Shown here: one piece after another, positions 26,819 through 35,125 of the stretch | Layout of the letters: every line of letters starts with the position of its first letter | How positions within the stretch are numbered: position 1 is the first letter of the stretch | Origin: an uncultured Clostridia bacterium | GTDB lineage: Bacteria; Bacillota; Clostridia; Oscillospirales; Ruminococcaceae | Assembly (NCBI GenBank): GCA_946498095.1 | Contig: CAMMMX010000007.1 | Coordinates: 1 to 64,000, forward strand | Direction: 5' to 3' | DNA length: 64,000 nt | The notes under the pieces: generated by a model | What the model saw: the letters and a program-made list of their open reading frames with translations, nothing else | Told to the model about the DNA's origin: nothing | Database searches by the model: none | Translations under genes and position numbers: made by a program

Positions 26819-26983
26819 ATTTATCCCTCTTTTCCTGATTTGCCGCAGAAGGCGAAAAACTCGTTGTTTGAAAGAATGATCTTTCAAACTTATCGCGCTT
26901 TATCATCTGAAGGAAACAGGCCTCTTCCTACTTTCAGTATAACAGATATGGGGGCAAGAGCAACAACCTGTTGCGTCACAAGG

Positions 26984-27006
26984 ATCAACCTGAGGTTGAT
27001 TTTTTC
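26984..27006 (+). promoter_or_regulatory. Inverted repeat with T-run between the XRE regulator and the hydrolase
   Basis: ATCAACCTGAGGTTGAT is a near-perfect palindrome followed by six T, 28 bases before the -35 box of the hydrolase promoter. It could be a short terminator or a regulator operator. Confidence 0.35.
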
Positions 27007-27033
27007 TACGAAGGGCTTTTCTGTCCGGTGGTG

Positions 27034-27062
27034 TTGATTTTGTCTCGGCGTTATGCTATGAT
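27034..27062 (+). promoter_or_regulatory. Promoter of the SGNH hydrolase
   Basis: TTGATT and TATGAT are separated by 17 bases. Confidence 0.6.
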
Positions 27063-27163
27063 GATGCTGGTTGCATCTGTTTCCATCCGGCGGGTTTTGT
27101 GTGGGGATAGTTGCTGTATGGGAGGACAGGGGTCACGTCAAAATGACAGAGAGGACGAATGAG

Positions 27164-27715
27164 ATGAAAAACATACTGCTTTTGGGAGATTCCATTTCAA
27201 TGGGCTATCGTGAATACGTCAAGGAGGCGTTGGCAGAACGGGCAAACGTACAGTTTTCTGAGGAGAACGGACGCTACGTCAAGTACACGCTGCATATGGT
27301 CAACCAGTGGATCCGCAACGTCGGGACACCGGACGTCGTGCACTGGAATAATGGTATCTGGGATATTTCGGTGGAACCGCCGCTGCAGGGGAATTTTACG
27401 CCGCTGCCGGAGTATCTGTACACGCTGGGCCGTGTCTTGCAGACGTTGCGTGAGGCCGGCGTCAAAGATATTATTTTCGCGACAACCACCTATCAAAAGC
27501 CGGTTTTTCCCAACAACAGCGCGAGAGATACCGATTTGTATAACGACGCAGCTCGTGCGATGATGTTGCGGGAGGGGATCGAAGTCAACGATCTCGGCGC
27601 GCTGGTTAAACCGCGTGTGGACGAGTTCGTCTGCGAGGACAACCTACATCTCAATGAAGCGGGTTACCGTGCTTGTGCTACGCAGGTGGTGCAGGTGCTG
27701 GAAAAGTATTTATGA
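27164..27715 (+). CDS. SGNH/GDSL-family hydrolase
   Basis: The 183-residue product starts with the block I motif LLLGDSISMGY, with the catalytic Ser, and ends with the block V motif DNLHLNEAGYRA, with the Asp-x-x-His pair. It lacks a signal peptide, so it is probably cytoplasmic and may remove acetyl groups from sugars. GAGAGGACG lies about ten bases before the chosen ATG; the frame is open about 30 codons further back. A strong terminator follows, after which the cassette array begins. Confidence 0.83.
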   Translation: MKNILLLGDSISMGYREYVKEALAERANVQFSEENGRYVKYTLHMVNQWIRNVGTPDVVHWNNGIWDISVEPPLQGNFTPLPEYLYTLGRVLQTLREAGVKDIIFATTTYQKPVFPNNSARDTDLYNDAARAMMLREGIEVNDLGALVKPRVDEFVCEDNLHLNEAGYRACATQVVQVLEKYL

Positions 27716-27730
27716 AACAGGTACGTCCGA

Positions 27731-27775
27731 TAAACGCCGTCCTGGCAGACTTTTCTGTCAGGACGGCGTTTTTTT
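27731..27775 (+). terminator. Rho-independent terminator
   Basis: AAACGCCGTCCTG and CAGGACGGCGTTT pair around a 14-base loop, followed by a run of T. It isolates the hydrolase gene from the array. Confidence 0.9.
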
Positions 27776-27873
27776 GTAGGGTAAATCAAATGTGATGTTA
27801 TAGTAGGCGATTTATATAACATAATATGAAATATAATTATATTCAACTAAATTTAAATTAAAAATATTTTAAC

Positions 27874-27902
27874 TTGACACTTCAAACGCGTAATATTAAT
27901 AT
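27874..27902 (+). promoter_or_regulatory. Distal promoter of cassette 1
   Basis: TTGACA and TAATAT are separated by 17 bases in a very AT-rich stretch. It would add about 95 nt to the cassette 1 transcript compared with the proximal promoter. Confidence 0.55.
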
Positions 27903-27969
27903 TAATTTAAATCACAGATTCTTCCCCCGCTGAGAGCTGAAATCACATCAATTATTTTCCAAAATTTTC

Positions 27970-27998
27970 TTGACATTAATAGAAAAATATGGTATATA
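27970..27998 (+). promoter_or_regulatory. Proximal promoter of cassette 1
   Basis: TTGACA and TATATA are separated by 17 bases, 14 bases before the conserved leader begins. Confidence 0.75.
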
Positions 27999-28011
27999 TT
28001 GGATAAAGAAT

Positions 28012-28150
28012 TATGTCGGGGGATGATTCCAATGGGCCGGATAATCACCTGAACAGGGGGGTTCAGGGAAGAGTCAATTTTTCCAAATTCGGACGGGTTC
28101 TGCTTATATGCAGGGACAAAGGAAATCGATTAGCAAGAGGAGGCTAATCG
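28012..28150 (+). ncRNA. Structured leader RNA, copy 1
   Basis: This 5' leader is about 95 percent identical to 31547-31681 although the mature protein sequences downstream differ. Possible hairpins in order are TGATTCC with GGATAATCA, CCTGAAC with GTTCAGG (7 bp), CTGC with GCAG, and CGATTAGC with GCTAATCG (8 bp) just before the ribosome binding site. The last loop contains AAGAGGAG. I could not match it to a riboswitch class I know. It may control or stabilise the small-protein mRNA. Confidence 0.55.
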
Positions 28151-28167
28151 TAGAAAGGAAAAATGTG

Positions 28168-28569
28168 ATGAATAAAACAAAGAAGATCGTATCGTCCATC
28201 GCGGCGGTCGCAATGCTTACGTCAGTACTGTGTTTTGGTGCTTCGGCGGCTAGGACAGTATCTGGCGCGGTAGGTGGTTACAGAACTGCTGGTAGTTGTA
28301 TGGTTGGAACTTATACCGGTTCGGCATCTACAAGTTTTGAACTTAATGGAGCGGGAAATGTTTCTGTGAACGCGACTTATAAATATCATGATCCCTATGC
28401 TGATACCAGCACGTCAGTAACGAAAAAAGGCGGTAGTAGTTCAGGCGGATCGGTAAATGTTTCCTTCAATACACCAAATACAACTTATAAAAGTAAGAGT
28501 ATAGTAGCTAATCATTCTGTTTCTTTTGGTTCAGGTTCTTGGTCTGATTCTACCAATCATGATCGATAA
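28168..28569 (+). CDS. Small secreted protein, cassette 1
   Basis: The 133-residue precursor has a signal peptide (residues 1-27, ending FGASA) and a mature part of about 106 residues rich in Ser, Thr, Gly and Val, which looks like a beta-sandwich; it ends VANHSVSFGSGSW before SDSTNHDR. The signal-peptide DNA is nearly identical to that of the cassette 2 copy (31699), while the mature part shares only the framework (SGAV/AGY, AGSC, GSASTS, LNGAG, and a C-terminal AxHxVS...G..W...T.HD). Similar small secreted proteins occur in gut Clostridia without known function. AAAGG lies nine bases upstream. Confidence 0.75.
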   Translation: MNKTKKIVSSIAAVAMLTSVLCFGASAARTVSGAVGGYRTAGSCMVGTYTGSASTSFELNGAGNVSVNATYKYHDPYADTSTSVTKKGGSSSGGSVNVSFNTPNTTYKSKSIVANHSVSFGSGSWSDSTNHDR

Positions 28570-28593
28570 TTTCACTACGTTTAATCAACTCAA

Positions 28594-28628
28594 CCGAGGT
28601 GGGGTAATATCACTCCACCTCGGCTTTT
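28594..28628 (+). promoter_or_regulatory. Intercistronic hairpin, cassette 1
   Basis: CCGAGGTGG and CCACCTCGG form a 9-bp stem (extendable by a G-T and a G-C pair) followed by CTTTTC, between the small gene and the next gene. It resembles a weak terminator and would lower expression of the downstream pair relative to the small protein. Confidence 0.6.
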
Positions 28629-28645
28629 CAAAGGGGTGGTGTGGA

Positions 28646-29863
28646 ATGGAACAAAACCATCAATATTGGAAATGGATTGTCACCGGATTGACTGTGGCGC
28701 TTATTGTTGTATTTGTTTTAATTATCTCATACCTTCTAAAACCCTTTACACAGTTTTCTCCAAATGAAAAAGTCGTACCAGTTTTTCATCAGACCTTTCA
28801 TAAAGACGGAATTTTATTTGAAAAAAATGGCTTGCTGCATTTCATTGACGCGAAAAGTGGGAAAGATATCGTGTTATGTGATAAACCGAATTGTTTGCAT
28901 GAAGGTTGGTCTATAAATAATCCGCAACCAACTTGTAATGCTGCAATTGACGGAAACTTTATGGACGGGTATGCTATCTATGGCGACCAATTATTTTTTA
29001 CTGCACAAACAGACAGAGGCGGGGTGTTCAGTAAAGAGGTTTACAAAGCAGACATAAATGGCACCAATCGGAAACAAATCGCAGAACTAACAAATGTTCA
29101 ATTTGGTGGGAATGTCAGCTTCGTAGATGGATTTCTTCTATTTCCATATATTAATCAGAATGATCCGGATTCGCCAGATGTGGACATGGAGCAGCCGATT
29201 GTTGGTGTAGCTGCTGTTAATTTGAGCACACATGCTGTTACTTATACACCGACAAAAAAGGGATATAACCCCTCCATCTGGAGGGCACATGTATATGAGG
29301 GGAAGATTTATTATACTTATACCTATTTAGATATCAAGACAAATGAGGACGAAACTGTGGATGTGCAACAACATTTTTTTGTTGAGGTGTATTGTTATGA
29401 TCCTGCAACAGAAACAGAAACCAAGCTGATAGGAGGCAATGGACTTACTTTCCTTGGGTATGACGGTTCGTATGCCTATCTCGTAGAGCAAACTGAAAAA
29501 AGAGATCGGATCATTCAAATGAATTTGGTGAATGGTGAAAAAACGGTTCTATTTGAGGAAGACAACATGAGGGCATCCTTTTTTGTTGATGGAGATAATC
29601 TGATCTATTCGATAGATGTTGAGAATGGTTTACAATGGAAACTGTTTGATACAAAGACACAGATAAGTCAAGCAATTGGGGATGCAATCCAGTTTGATGC
29701 ATCGGATTCATTTATCATCGATGCAGTGATAGAAGACAAGGTATACATCTCCTATACGGATTCAGCAAATGGTGAATTCTGTAATGGATATCTGTCAAAA
29801 CAGGATTTTTATGATGGTCAATTTGACAAGAGGGTACCTCTACTTTATCCAAATGAGGAGTGA
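28646..29863 (+). CDS. Membrane-anchored extracellular propeller-like protein, cassette 1
   Basis: The 405-residue product has one N-terminal transmembrane helix (about residues 11-32) and a large outside domain. Near residue 80 it carries VLCDKPNCLH...PTCNAA, i.e. C-x4-C-x-H-x11-C, invariant in all four copies and suited to bind metal or form disulfides. Repeated motifs such as YKADINGTNRKQIAEL and SFFVDGDNLIYSIDVENG suggest a DUF5050-like beta-propeller. The C-terminus GYLSKQDFYDGQF is also invariant. The function is unknown. The stop is six bases from the next ATG, so the two are translationally coupled. Confidence 0.72.
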   Translation: MEQNHQYWKWIVTGLTVALIVVFVLIISYLLKPFTQFSPNEKVVPVFHQTFHKDGILFEKNGLLHFIDAKSGKDIVLCDKPNCLHEGWSINNPQPTCNAAIDGNFMDGYAIYGDQLFFTAQTDRGGVFSKEVYKADINGTNRKQIAELTNVQFGGNVSFVDGFLLFPYINQNDPDSPDVDMEQPIVGVAAVNLSTHAVTYTPTKKGYNPSIWRAHVYEGKIYYTYTYLDIKTNEDETVDVQQHFFVEVYCYDPATETETKLIGGNGLTFLGYDGSYAYLVEQTEKRDRIIQMNLVNGEKTVLFEEDNMRASFFVDGDNLIYSIDVENGLQWKLFDTKTQISQAIGDAIQFDASDSFIIDAVIEDKVYISYTDSANGEFCNGYLSKQDFYDGQFDKRVPLLYPNEE

Positions 29864-29868
29864 GAAAT

Positions 29869-31350
29869 ATGATTAACATAAAAAAACGCATCCTGCCGCT
29901 CATGATTGCTGCTATTGCAGTTTTATTTACTGGATGTAACAATGGCTCAAGCAGCAGCCAGGACAGCAGTTCACGAGATCTCACGGACGTGAAGATCTCG
30001 GAAAAAGTTTTGACGTGGGCGGTTCCAGATACATATTCCATCAGTAAAAATGCCCTGATCCAGTTTAACAAAACGCTCATGAGTAAAGGTTACGATTTTG
30101 CAGTAAAATTTGTTCCGCTTGATTCTGATAACTATTTGCAGGATTTAGATGAGTATGAAGTAAAAAACGGCTCATTTGATATTGTCAATAGTGGTTCGAA
30201 TATTTATGGAAGTCCTGTAAACAATGCCTATCAGCTTATTCAAAACGGATATTTTTTTCCGTTAGATGATTATCTTTCCACTGAAAGTGGAAAAAAGATT
30301 TTCGAGATGTTTGATCAAAAACAATGGGATTCTGTCAAGGTGGATGGACGTGTTTACACGATCCCATATGCAGGTGTTGGAGCTAGGGAGTTTAATTTTG
30401 TCTTCAACAAGAAATATGTTTCCGAAAAAGATTTGGCGGGATTTAATGGGAATATAGCTGACTTAAAGCCGCTTTTGGAAAAGATCCCTACAAGTGATGG
30501 GTTCAGTCATATTATAATGAGTTTGGGATTTTTAGAGAATATATATCCATATATTGATTGTGATAGTCAATATTATGGCTTGGCCTTGAGTCATGATGGA
30601 AAAGGAGCACATAATCCGTTCGAATATGCGCCGTTTCGAGAATTTCTATCTAGCTATCATGATTACTACAAAAAAGGGTATATGAATTATGAGGTTCCTT
30701 CTTATGCTGAAGGTATGGATTACAAAGTTCAGCAAGATTTTCTTAATAGTGGAAATTTCTTTGTATATGTGGAAGGAAACTATGTAGATTATGAAGCCAT
30801 TGGAGCCGAAACTATAACCTATCAAATTGAACCGTTATATATCCAGTCACGCCCGTCTGTTACTGCGGGTATTCCACAAAATTCCGAACACAAAGACGAG
30901 GCGTTCCAATTGCTATCTCTTGTCCATACAGATAATCAGCTCGCCAATATTTTGGTGTATGGTGAAGAAGGTGTGGATTTTAAGTTAGAAAATGGCATTG
31001 CTCAAACAATGGATGGAGGAATTCCAGATATAAGATTAAATGATTATTGTCTAGGGCTGTATGGAAGCGTATCTCCCACAGCAAATGAAACAATTATTGT
31101 CGATCGTGCAACAGATCGTAAGAACTATTTCAAAGACAAGGTGAAAGCGTCTCCGTATCTAGGCAAGAACTTTGATCCAACTGGCTATGAGGACATCATC
31201 ACCGCCATCTACAAAATTTACGAAGAGAACTACGACATCTGGACGCGCGATGACATCGAAGCGGAGATGGACAGGGTCAATCAGGAGCTCAAGGCGGCGG
31301 GTATCGATAAGCTGGTCGATGCCATGAACGAGCAGTTTGGAATTAAGTAG
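29869..31350 (+). CDS. Extracellular solute-binding lipoprotein, cassette 1
   Basis: The 493-residue product has a lipobox (VLFTGC) at the N-terminus and the build of a family 1 ABC-transporter substrate-binding protein of the LplA/LipO kind; SEHKDEAFQLLSLVHTDN, ILVYGEEGVDFKLENG and KASPYLGKNFDP are typical. The last about 45 residues and the first about 40 are nearly identical to the other copies, and the middle differs. No permease or ATPase is nearby, so a transporter would have to be encoded elsewhere, or it may be a binding/sensing protein. GAGGAG lies eight bases before the ATG. Confidence 0.8.
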   Translation: MINIKKRILPLMIAAIAVLFTGCNNGSSSSQDSSSRDLTDVKISEKVLTWAVPDTYSISKNALIQFNKTLMSKGYDFAVKFVPLDSDNYLQDLDEYEVKNGSFDIVNSGSNIYGSPVNNAYQLIQNGYFFPLDDYLSTESGKKIFEMFDQKQWDSVKVDGRVYTIPYAGVGAREFNFVFNKKYVSEKDLAGFNGNIADLKPLLEKIPTSDGFSHIIMSLGFLENIYPYIDCDSQYYGLALSHDGKGAHNPFEYAPFREFLSSYHDYYKKGYMNYEVPSYAEGMDYKVQQDFLNSGNFFVYVEGNYVDYEAIGAETITYQIEPLYIQSRPSVTAGIPQNSEHKDEAFQLLSLVHTDNQLANILVYGEEGVDFKLENGIAQTMDGGIPDIRLNDYCLGLYGSVSPTANETIIVDRATDRKNYFKDKVKASPYLGKNFDPTGYEDIITAIYKIYEENYDIWTRDDIEAEMDRVNQELKAAGIDKLVDAMNEQFGIK

Positions 31351-31365
31351 AGACTTGTATAAGAT

Positions 31366-31411
31366 GAACGAACGCAGCTCTCGGTTTGTAACCGAGGGCT
31401 GCGTTCGTTTA
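31366..31411 (+). terminator. Terminator of cassette 1
   Basis: AACGAACGCAGC and GCTGCGTTCGTT pair, with an inner stem CTCGGTT/AACCGAG. It is nearly identical to 37846-37891 after cassette 3. Confidence 0.85.
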
Positions 31412-31453
31412 GGCAGAAATCGATCAAATAATTATATTTATGACAAAATAATG

Positions 31454-31482
31454 TTGACATATATAAATAAAAATGTTATTAT
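31454..31482 (+). promoter_or_regulatory. Promoter of cassette 2
   Basis: TTGACA and TATTAT are separated by 17 bases. Confidence 0.75.
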
Positions 31483-31546
31483 TCAGGTAAGTATAGGATT
31501 AGTTGTAAACTTAATGATGAAATAAAGAGAATTAAATTTTTAAAAT

Positions 31547-31681
31547 GTGATGGATGATTCCAATGGGCTGGATAATCACCTGAACAGGGGGGTTCAGGGA
31601 AGAGTCAATTTTTCCAAATTCGAACGGGTTCTGCTTATGTGCAGGGACAAAGAAAATCGATTAGCTAGAGGAGACTAATCG
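31547..31681 (+). ncRNA. Structured leader RNA, copy 2
   Basis: Second copy of the leader seen at 28012-28150, with about six substitutions in 140 bases. Most differences fall in loops or change C-G to T-G pairs (for example GGGCTGG here against GGGCCGG). The hairpins CCTGAAC/GTTCAGG and CGATTAG/CTAATCG are kept. It is preceded by about 60 extra bases between promoter and leader. Confidence 0.55.
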
Positions 31682-31698
31682 TAGAAAGGAAAAATGTG

Positions 31699-32103
31699 AT
31701 GAATAAGACAAAGAAGATCGTATCGTCCATCGCGGCGGTCGCAATGCTTACGTCGGTACTGTGCTTTGGTGCTTCGGCGGCCAGGACACAATCAGGCGCT
31801 GTGGCTGGTTATGCAACAGCCGGAAGTTGCTTAGTTACTCGTGAAGCGGGTTCTGCTTCAACCAGTTATGCTCTTAACGGTGCTGGTGATGTTTACGTTG
31901 ATGCAACATATATTCAAGCTCCTCTGAATGGTGGAACAACGCAATCGCAATACAAAGAGAAGGTAAGTGCTACAGGTGGCTCAGTACAGATAGGTTATAC
32001 ACCTAATAACGGTTGGGTCAGTTTGAGTATTTCCGCACATCATCGTGTGTCTCGTTCTGGTCAAACATGGACTGCAGTCACGTCTCATGATGGTAGCAAG
32101 TAG
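31699..32103 (+). CDS. Small secreted protein, cassette 2
   Basis: The 134-residue precursor begins with the same signal peptide as the cassette 1 copy (MNKTKKIVSSIAAVAM...). The mature part is Ser/Thr/Gly-rich and shares AGSC, GSASTSY, LNGAGDV and a C-terminal ISAHHRVSRSGQTW motif, but is otherwise different. There is one Cys in the mature part. The role is unknown; the signal peptide and abundance-type context (strong promoter, leader, hairpin after the gene) suggest a highly made exported protein. The AAAGG site is nine bases upstream. Confidence 0.75.
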   Translation: MNKTKKIVSSIAAVAMLTSVLCFGASAARTQSGAVAGYATAGSCLVTREAGSASTSYALNGAGDVYVDATYIQAPLNGGTTQSQYKEKVSATGGSVQIGYTPNNGWVSLSISAHHRVSRSGQTWTAVTSHDGSK

Positions 32104-32114
32104 CGTTTAACGAA

Positions 32115-32146
32115 TAAGCAGAGGTGATTCGATTCACCTCTGCTTA
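32115..32146 (+). promoter_or_regulatory. Intercistronic hairpin, cassette 2
   Basis: TAAGCAGAGGTGA pairs with TCACCTCTGCTTA (13 bp) around a TTCGAT loop. In cassette 4 (38172-38203) one G-C pair is replaced by T-A, a compensatory change that supports a real RNA structure. Confidence 0.75.
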
Positions 32147-32181
32147 CTGCATATTTTTCGTTTTGGAAGAGGTGGTATGAT

Positions 32182-33396
32182 ATGATACAACATCAAAAAC
32201 GATTTCGACTTGTGGCTGGAATTGTTGCAGGAACTGCAATCATACTTGCCTTGATGTCCTTTTTTTACTTGAAGTCTCAAAAGCCTTTGTCTCCAAATGA
32301 AAAGGTCGTATCAGTATTCAATCAGACCTTTAATAACGATGGCATCTTATTTGAAAAGAACGGACTATTGCATTTTGTTGACGCGAAAAGCGGGAAAGAT
32401 ATCGTACTGTGTGATAAGCCGAACTGTCCGCATGAGAGCTATTCTTTTGGGAACCCAAATCCAGTTTGCAATGCTGCAATCAACGGGGCTTTTATGAACG
32501 GGTATGCAATTTATGGTGATCGTTTATATTTTGTTGCACAGACGGACGGCAAAGGAATTTTCAATAAAGAAGTTTATCAGGCAGACGTAAACGGGGCTAA
32601 CCGTAAACGTATTGCTGAATTGGAAAATGTTGAGTTTATTGAAAACGTGACCTATGTAGACGAATACCTTCTGGTCCCATATATAACGCAAAACGATCCG
32701 GATTCCCCAAATGTTGAACTGGAGAAGCCAATCGTCGGCATGGCCGCCATTAATCTGAGTACCTATGAAGTCACATATATTCCGACAAAAGAAGGGTATA
32801 ATCCATCGATATGGCAGGCGCATGAATATAAGGGGGAATTTTATTATATCTATACTTATTTAGATATCAAGACAAATGAGGATGAAACTGTTGATGAGCA
32901 AAATCATTTTTTTGTTGAGCTGTATAGTTACGATCCTGCAACAAAAAGCGAAACAAAGTTAGTGGGAGGAAACAACCTTTCCTTTCTTGCGTTTGACGGC
33001 GTGTATGTATATCTCATCGAGCGCACCGGAGAAGTCAACCATGTTGTTCAGATCAATTTGGACGAAGGAACGAAGGAAGCAATTTTTCAGGTTACAGACT
33101 TTCATACGGTTTTATTGGTGGATGGGAGCAACATGATTTATTTGGTGGATATTGAGAATGGGCAACAATGGAAGTTGTTTAACACAAACACACAGGAAAG
33201 TCGTTCAATCGGTGGAGAATTATATTTTGATTCTTTCGAAGATTTTGGTATAGATGCAGTGATAGAAGACAAAGTGTATATTTCCTATACCGATCCGAAG
33301 AATGGTGAATTCTGTAAGGGATATCTGTCAAAACAGGATTTTTATGATGGTCAATTTGACAAGAGGATACCTGTTTTGTATCCAAATAGGGAGTGA
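32182..33396 (+). CDS. Membrane-anchored extracellular propeller-like protein, cassette 2
   Basis: The 404-residue product has one N-terminal transmembrane helix (about residues 9-30), then an outside domain with the conserved C-x4-C-x-H-x11-C element (CDKPNCPH...PVCNAA) and NGANRKRIAEL-type repeats. Its first 40 codons are identical in DNA to those of the cassette 4 copy, as is a 430-base stretch in the middle (32572-33000 with 38629-39057). The function is unknown. The stop lies six bases before the next start. Confidence 0.72.
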   Translation: MIQHQKRFRLVAGIVAGTAIILALMSFFYLKSQKPLSPNEKVVSVFNQTFNNDGILFEKNGLLHFVDAKSGKDIVLCDKPNCPHESYSFGNPNPVCNAAINGAFMNGYAIYGDRLYFVAQTDGKGIFNKEVYQADVNGANRKRIAELENVEFIENVTYVDEYLLVPYITQNDPDSPNVELEKPIVGMAAINLSTYEVTYIPTKEGYNPSIWQAHEYKGEFYYIYTYLDIKTNEDETVDEQNHFFVELYSYDPATKSETKLVGGNNLSFLAFDGVYVYLIERTGEVNHVVQINLDEGTKEAIFQVTDFHTVLLVDGSNMIYLVDIENGQQWKLFNTNTQESRSIGGELYFDSFEDFGIDAVIEDKVYISYTDPKNGEFCKGYLSKQDFYDGQFDKRIPVLYPNRE

Positions 33397-33401
33397 GAAA
33401 T

Positions 33402-34880
33402 ATGATTAACATAAAAAAACGCATCCTGCCGCTCATGATTGCTGCTATTGTATTTATATTTACTGGATGTAATAGTGGCTCAAGCAGCCAGGACAGCAGT
33501 TCACGAGATCTCACGGACGTGAAAATCTCGGAAAAAGTTTTGACGTGGGCGATTCCAAATGTTTATCACATTAGTGAAGGTGCTTTAACACAGTTTAACA
33601 AAACATTAGTCAGTAAGGGTTATGATTTTGCTGTCCGATTTGTACCAATATCACTTGATGAATATTCAAGAAAATTGGATGAGTATGAAAATAAAAATGG
33701 AACTGTTGATATTGCGTTTAGTGGTTTAACGAATGCGGGAAGTCCGTTCGATGTTGCCTATCAGCGAATAAAGAACGGATACTATATAGAGCTGCAAGAC
33801 TATCTTGAGACCTCCGAAGGAAAAAAACTATATGAAATGTTTGACTCAAAACAATGGGATACTGTCAGAGTAGATGATAAAATATACACAATCCCAAATG
33901 CTTACTGGAAAGCTGACGAGGTTCATTTTGTTTTTAACAAAAAATACATTAGCGAGAAGGACTTGAAAGACTTTACTGGGAATATCGCAGATCTGGAACC
34001 GTTTTTGAAAAAGATCCCTACGAGTGAAAATTTTAGTCATATTTTGATGGGACTCAGTACTCTGGAAGGGGTTTACCCATATATCGACTGCGATATGACA
34101 TATTATGGTCTTATGTTAAGCCATGATGGAAAAGGTGCGCATAATCCATTCGACTATGCTCCATATCGAGATTTTCTAACATGTTATCATGATTATTATA
34201 AAAAAGGATATATGAACTATAACGTGCCGTCTTATGCATTAGGAATAGATTATGATACTCAAGTAAAGATTTTAAGCAGTGGAAATTTCTTTGTTTATGT
34301 CACAAGTAATGATGTGAATTACCAGTCTATTGGAGCAGAAACTGTTACTTATACAACGGAATCATTATATGTCCAATCACGTCCATTTGGCAGCGTTGGT
34401 ATCACGCAAAAATCCGAACATAAGGATGATGCCTTCAAACTACTTTCTCTCGTCCATACGGATAACGAGTTAGCTAACATTTTAGTTTATGGTGAAGAAG
34501 GGGTGGACTTTAAGTTAGAAGACGGCGTTGCCAAAACAATGGACGGTGGTATCCCGGTTTCAGAGTTTAATCAATATTGGTTAGGTCTATATGGTAGCGT
34601 GTCTCCAACAGCCAAAGAAAAAATGATAGTGGATCGTAACACGGATAGATTGAAATATTTTAAAGATAAAGTGAAAGCTTCACCTTACATTGGTAAAAAT
34701 TTTGATACGACCGGCTATGAGGACATCATCACCGCCATCTACAAAATTTACGAAGAGAACTACGACATCTGGACACGAGATGACATCGAAGCGGAGATGG
34801 ATAGGGTCAATCAGGAGCTCAAGGAGGCGGGCATCGATAAGCTGGTCGATGCCATGAACGAGCAGTTTGGAATAAAGTAA
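33402..34880 (+). CDS. Extracellular solute-binding lipoprotein, cassette 2
   Basis: The 492-residue paralogue of the cassette 1 binding protein has a lipobox (IFTGC), the SEHKDDAFKLLSLVHTDN and ILVYGEEGVDFKLEDG motifs, and an almost unchanged C-terminus. The first 60 or so bases of the gene are identical to cassette 1, after which ligand-domain codons differ, many being AT-rich synonyms. Differences concentrate in residues about 60-400, which should line the ligand cleft. The ligand is unknown. The start at 33402 is six bases past the upstream stop and has GGGAG nearby. Confidence 0.8.
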   Translation: MINIKKRILPLMIAAIVFIFTGCNSGSSSQDSSSRDLTDVKISEKVLTWAIPNVYHISEGALTQFNKTLVSKGYDFAVRFVPISLDEYSRKLDEYENKNGTVDIAFSGLTNAGSPFDVAYQRIKNGYYIELQDYLETSEGKKLYEMFDSKQWDTVRVDDKIYTIPNAYWKADEVHFVFNKKYISEKDLKDFTGNIADLEPFLKKIPTSENFSHILMGLSTLEGVYPYIDCDMTYYGLMLSHDGKGAHNPFDYAPYRDFLTCYHDYYKKGYMNYNVPSYALGIDYDTQVKILSSGNFFVYVTSNDVNYQSIGAETVTYTTESLYVQSRPFGSVGITQKSEHKDDAFKLLSLVHTDNELANILVYGEEGVDFKLEDGVAKTMDGGIPVSEFNQYWLGLYGSVSPTAKEKMIVDRNTDRLKYFKDKVKASPYIGKNFDTTGYEDIITAIYKIYEENYDIWTRDDIEAEMDRVNQELKEAGIDKLVDAMNEQFGIK

Positions 34881-34901
34881 ACTTAGATATGAGAGAGCAG
34901 T

Positions 34902-34936
34902 AGTGGCTCCCCGATAATCCCGGGGGGCCACTTTTG
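34902..34936 (+). terminator. Terminator of cassette 2
   Basis: AGTGGCTCCCCG pairs with CGGGGGGCCACT, with one bulge, and is followed by TTTT. Confidence 0.8.
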
Positions 34937-35013
34937 TCTGCACAAACAATAGTTTTTATATGAAAACTATCATTACAAATTATAATTAATCTTTTAAATA
35001 AAAACGTTTTATA

Positions 35014-35042
35014 TTGACATTATTCTCGCTATATGCTATTGT
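35014..35042 (+). promoter_or_regulatory. Promoter of cassette 3
   Basis: TTGACA and TATTGT are separated by 17 bases. No leader follows; the gene starts about 85 bases downstream. Confidence 0.7.
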
Positions 35043-35125
35043 TTAGTTAATTTAAATTGATAATTGAGATAAATACTGGAATTTTATGAATTAATCACTA
35101 ATCTCTTTTGCTGGCGGTGATGATT

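Noticed and set aside
28012..28150. Cyclic-di-GMP (GEMM) or other known riboswitch in the leader
   Set aside because: Conserved core sequences of GEMM-I/II, SAM, glycine, lysine, fluoride and ydaO elements are missing.
28168..32103. Small proteins as lactococcin-972-like bacteriocins
   Set aside because: There is some vague similarity in the C-terminal His/Trp pattern, but the size is larger and no ABC/immunity genes follow.
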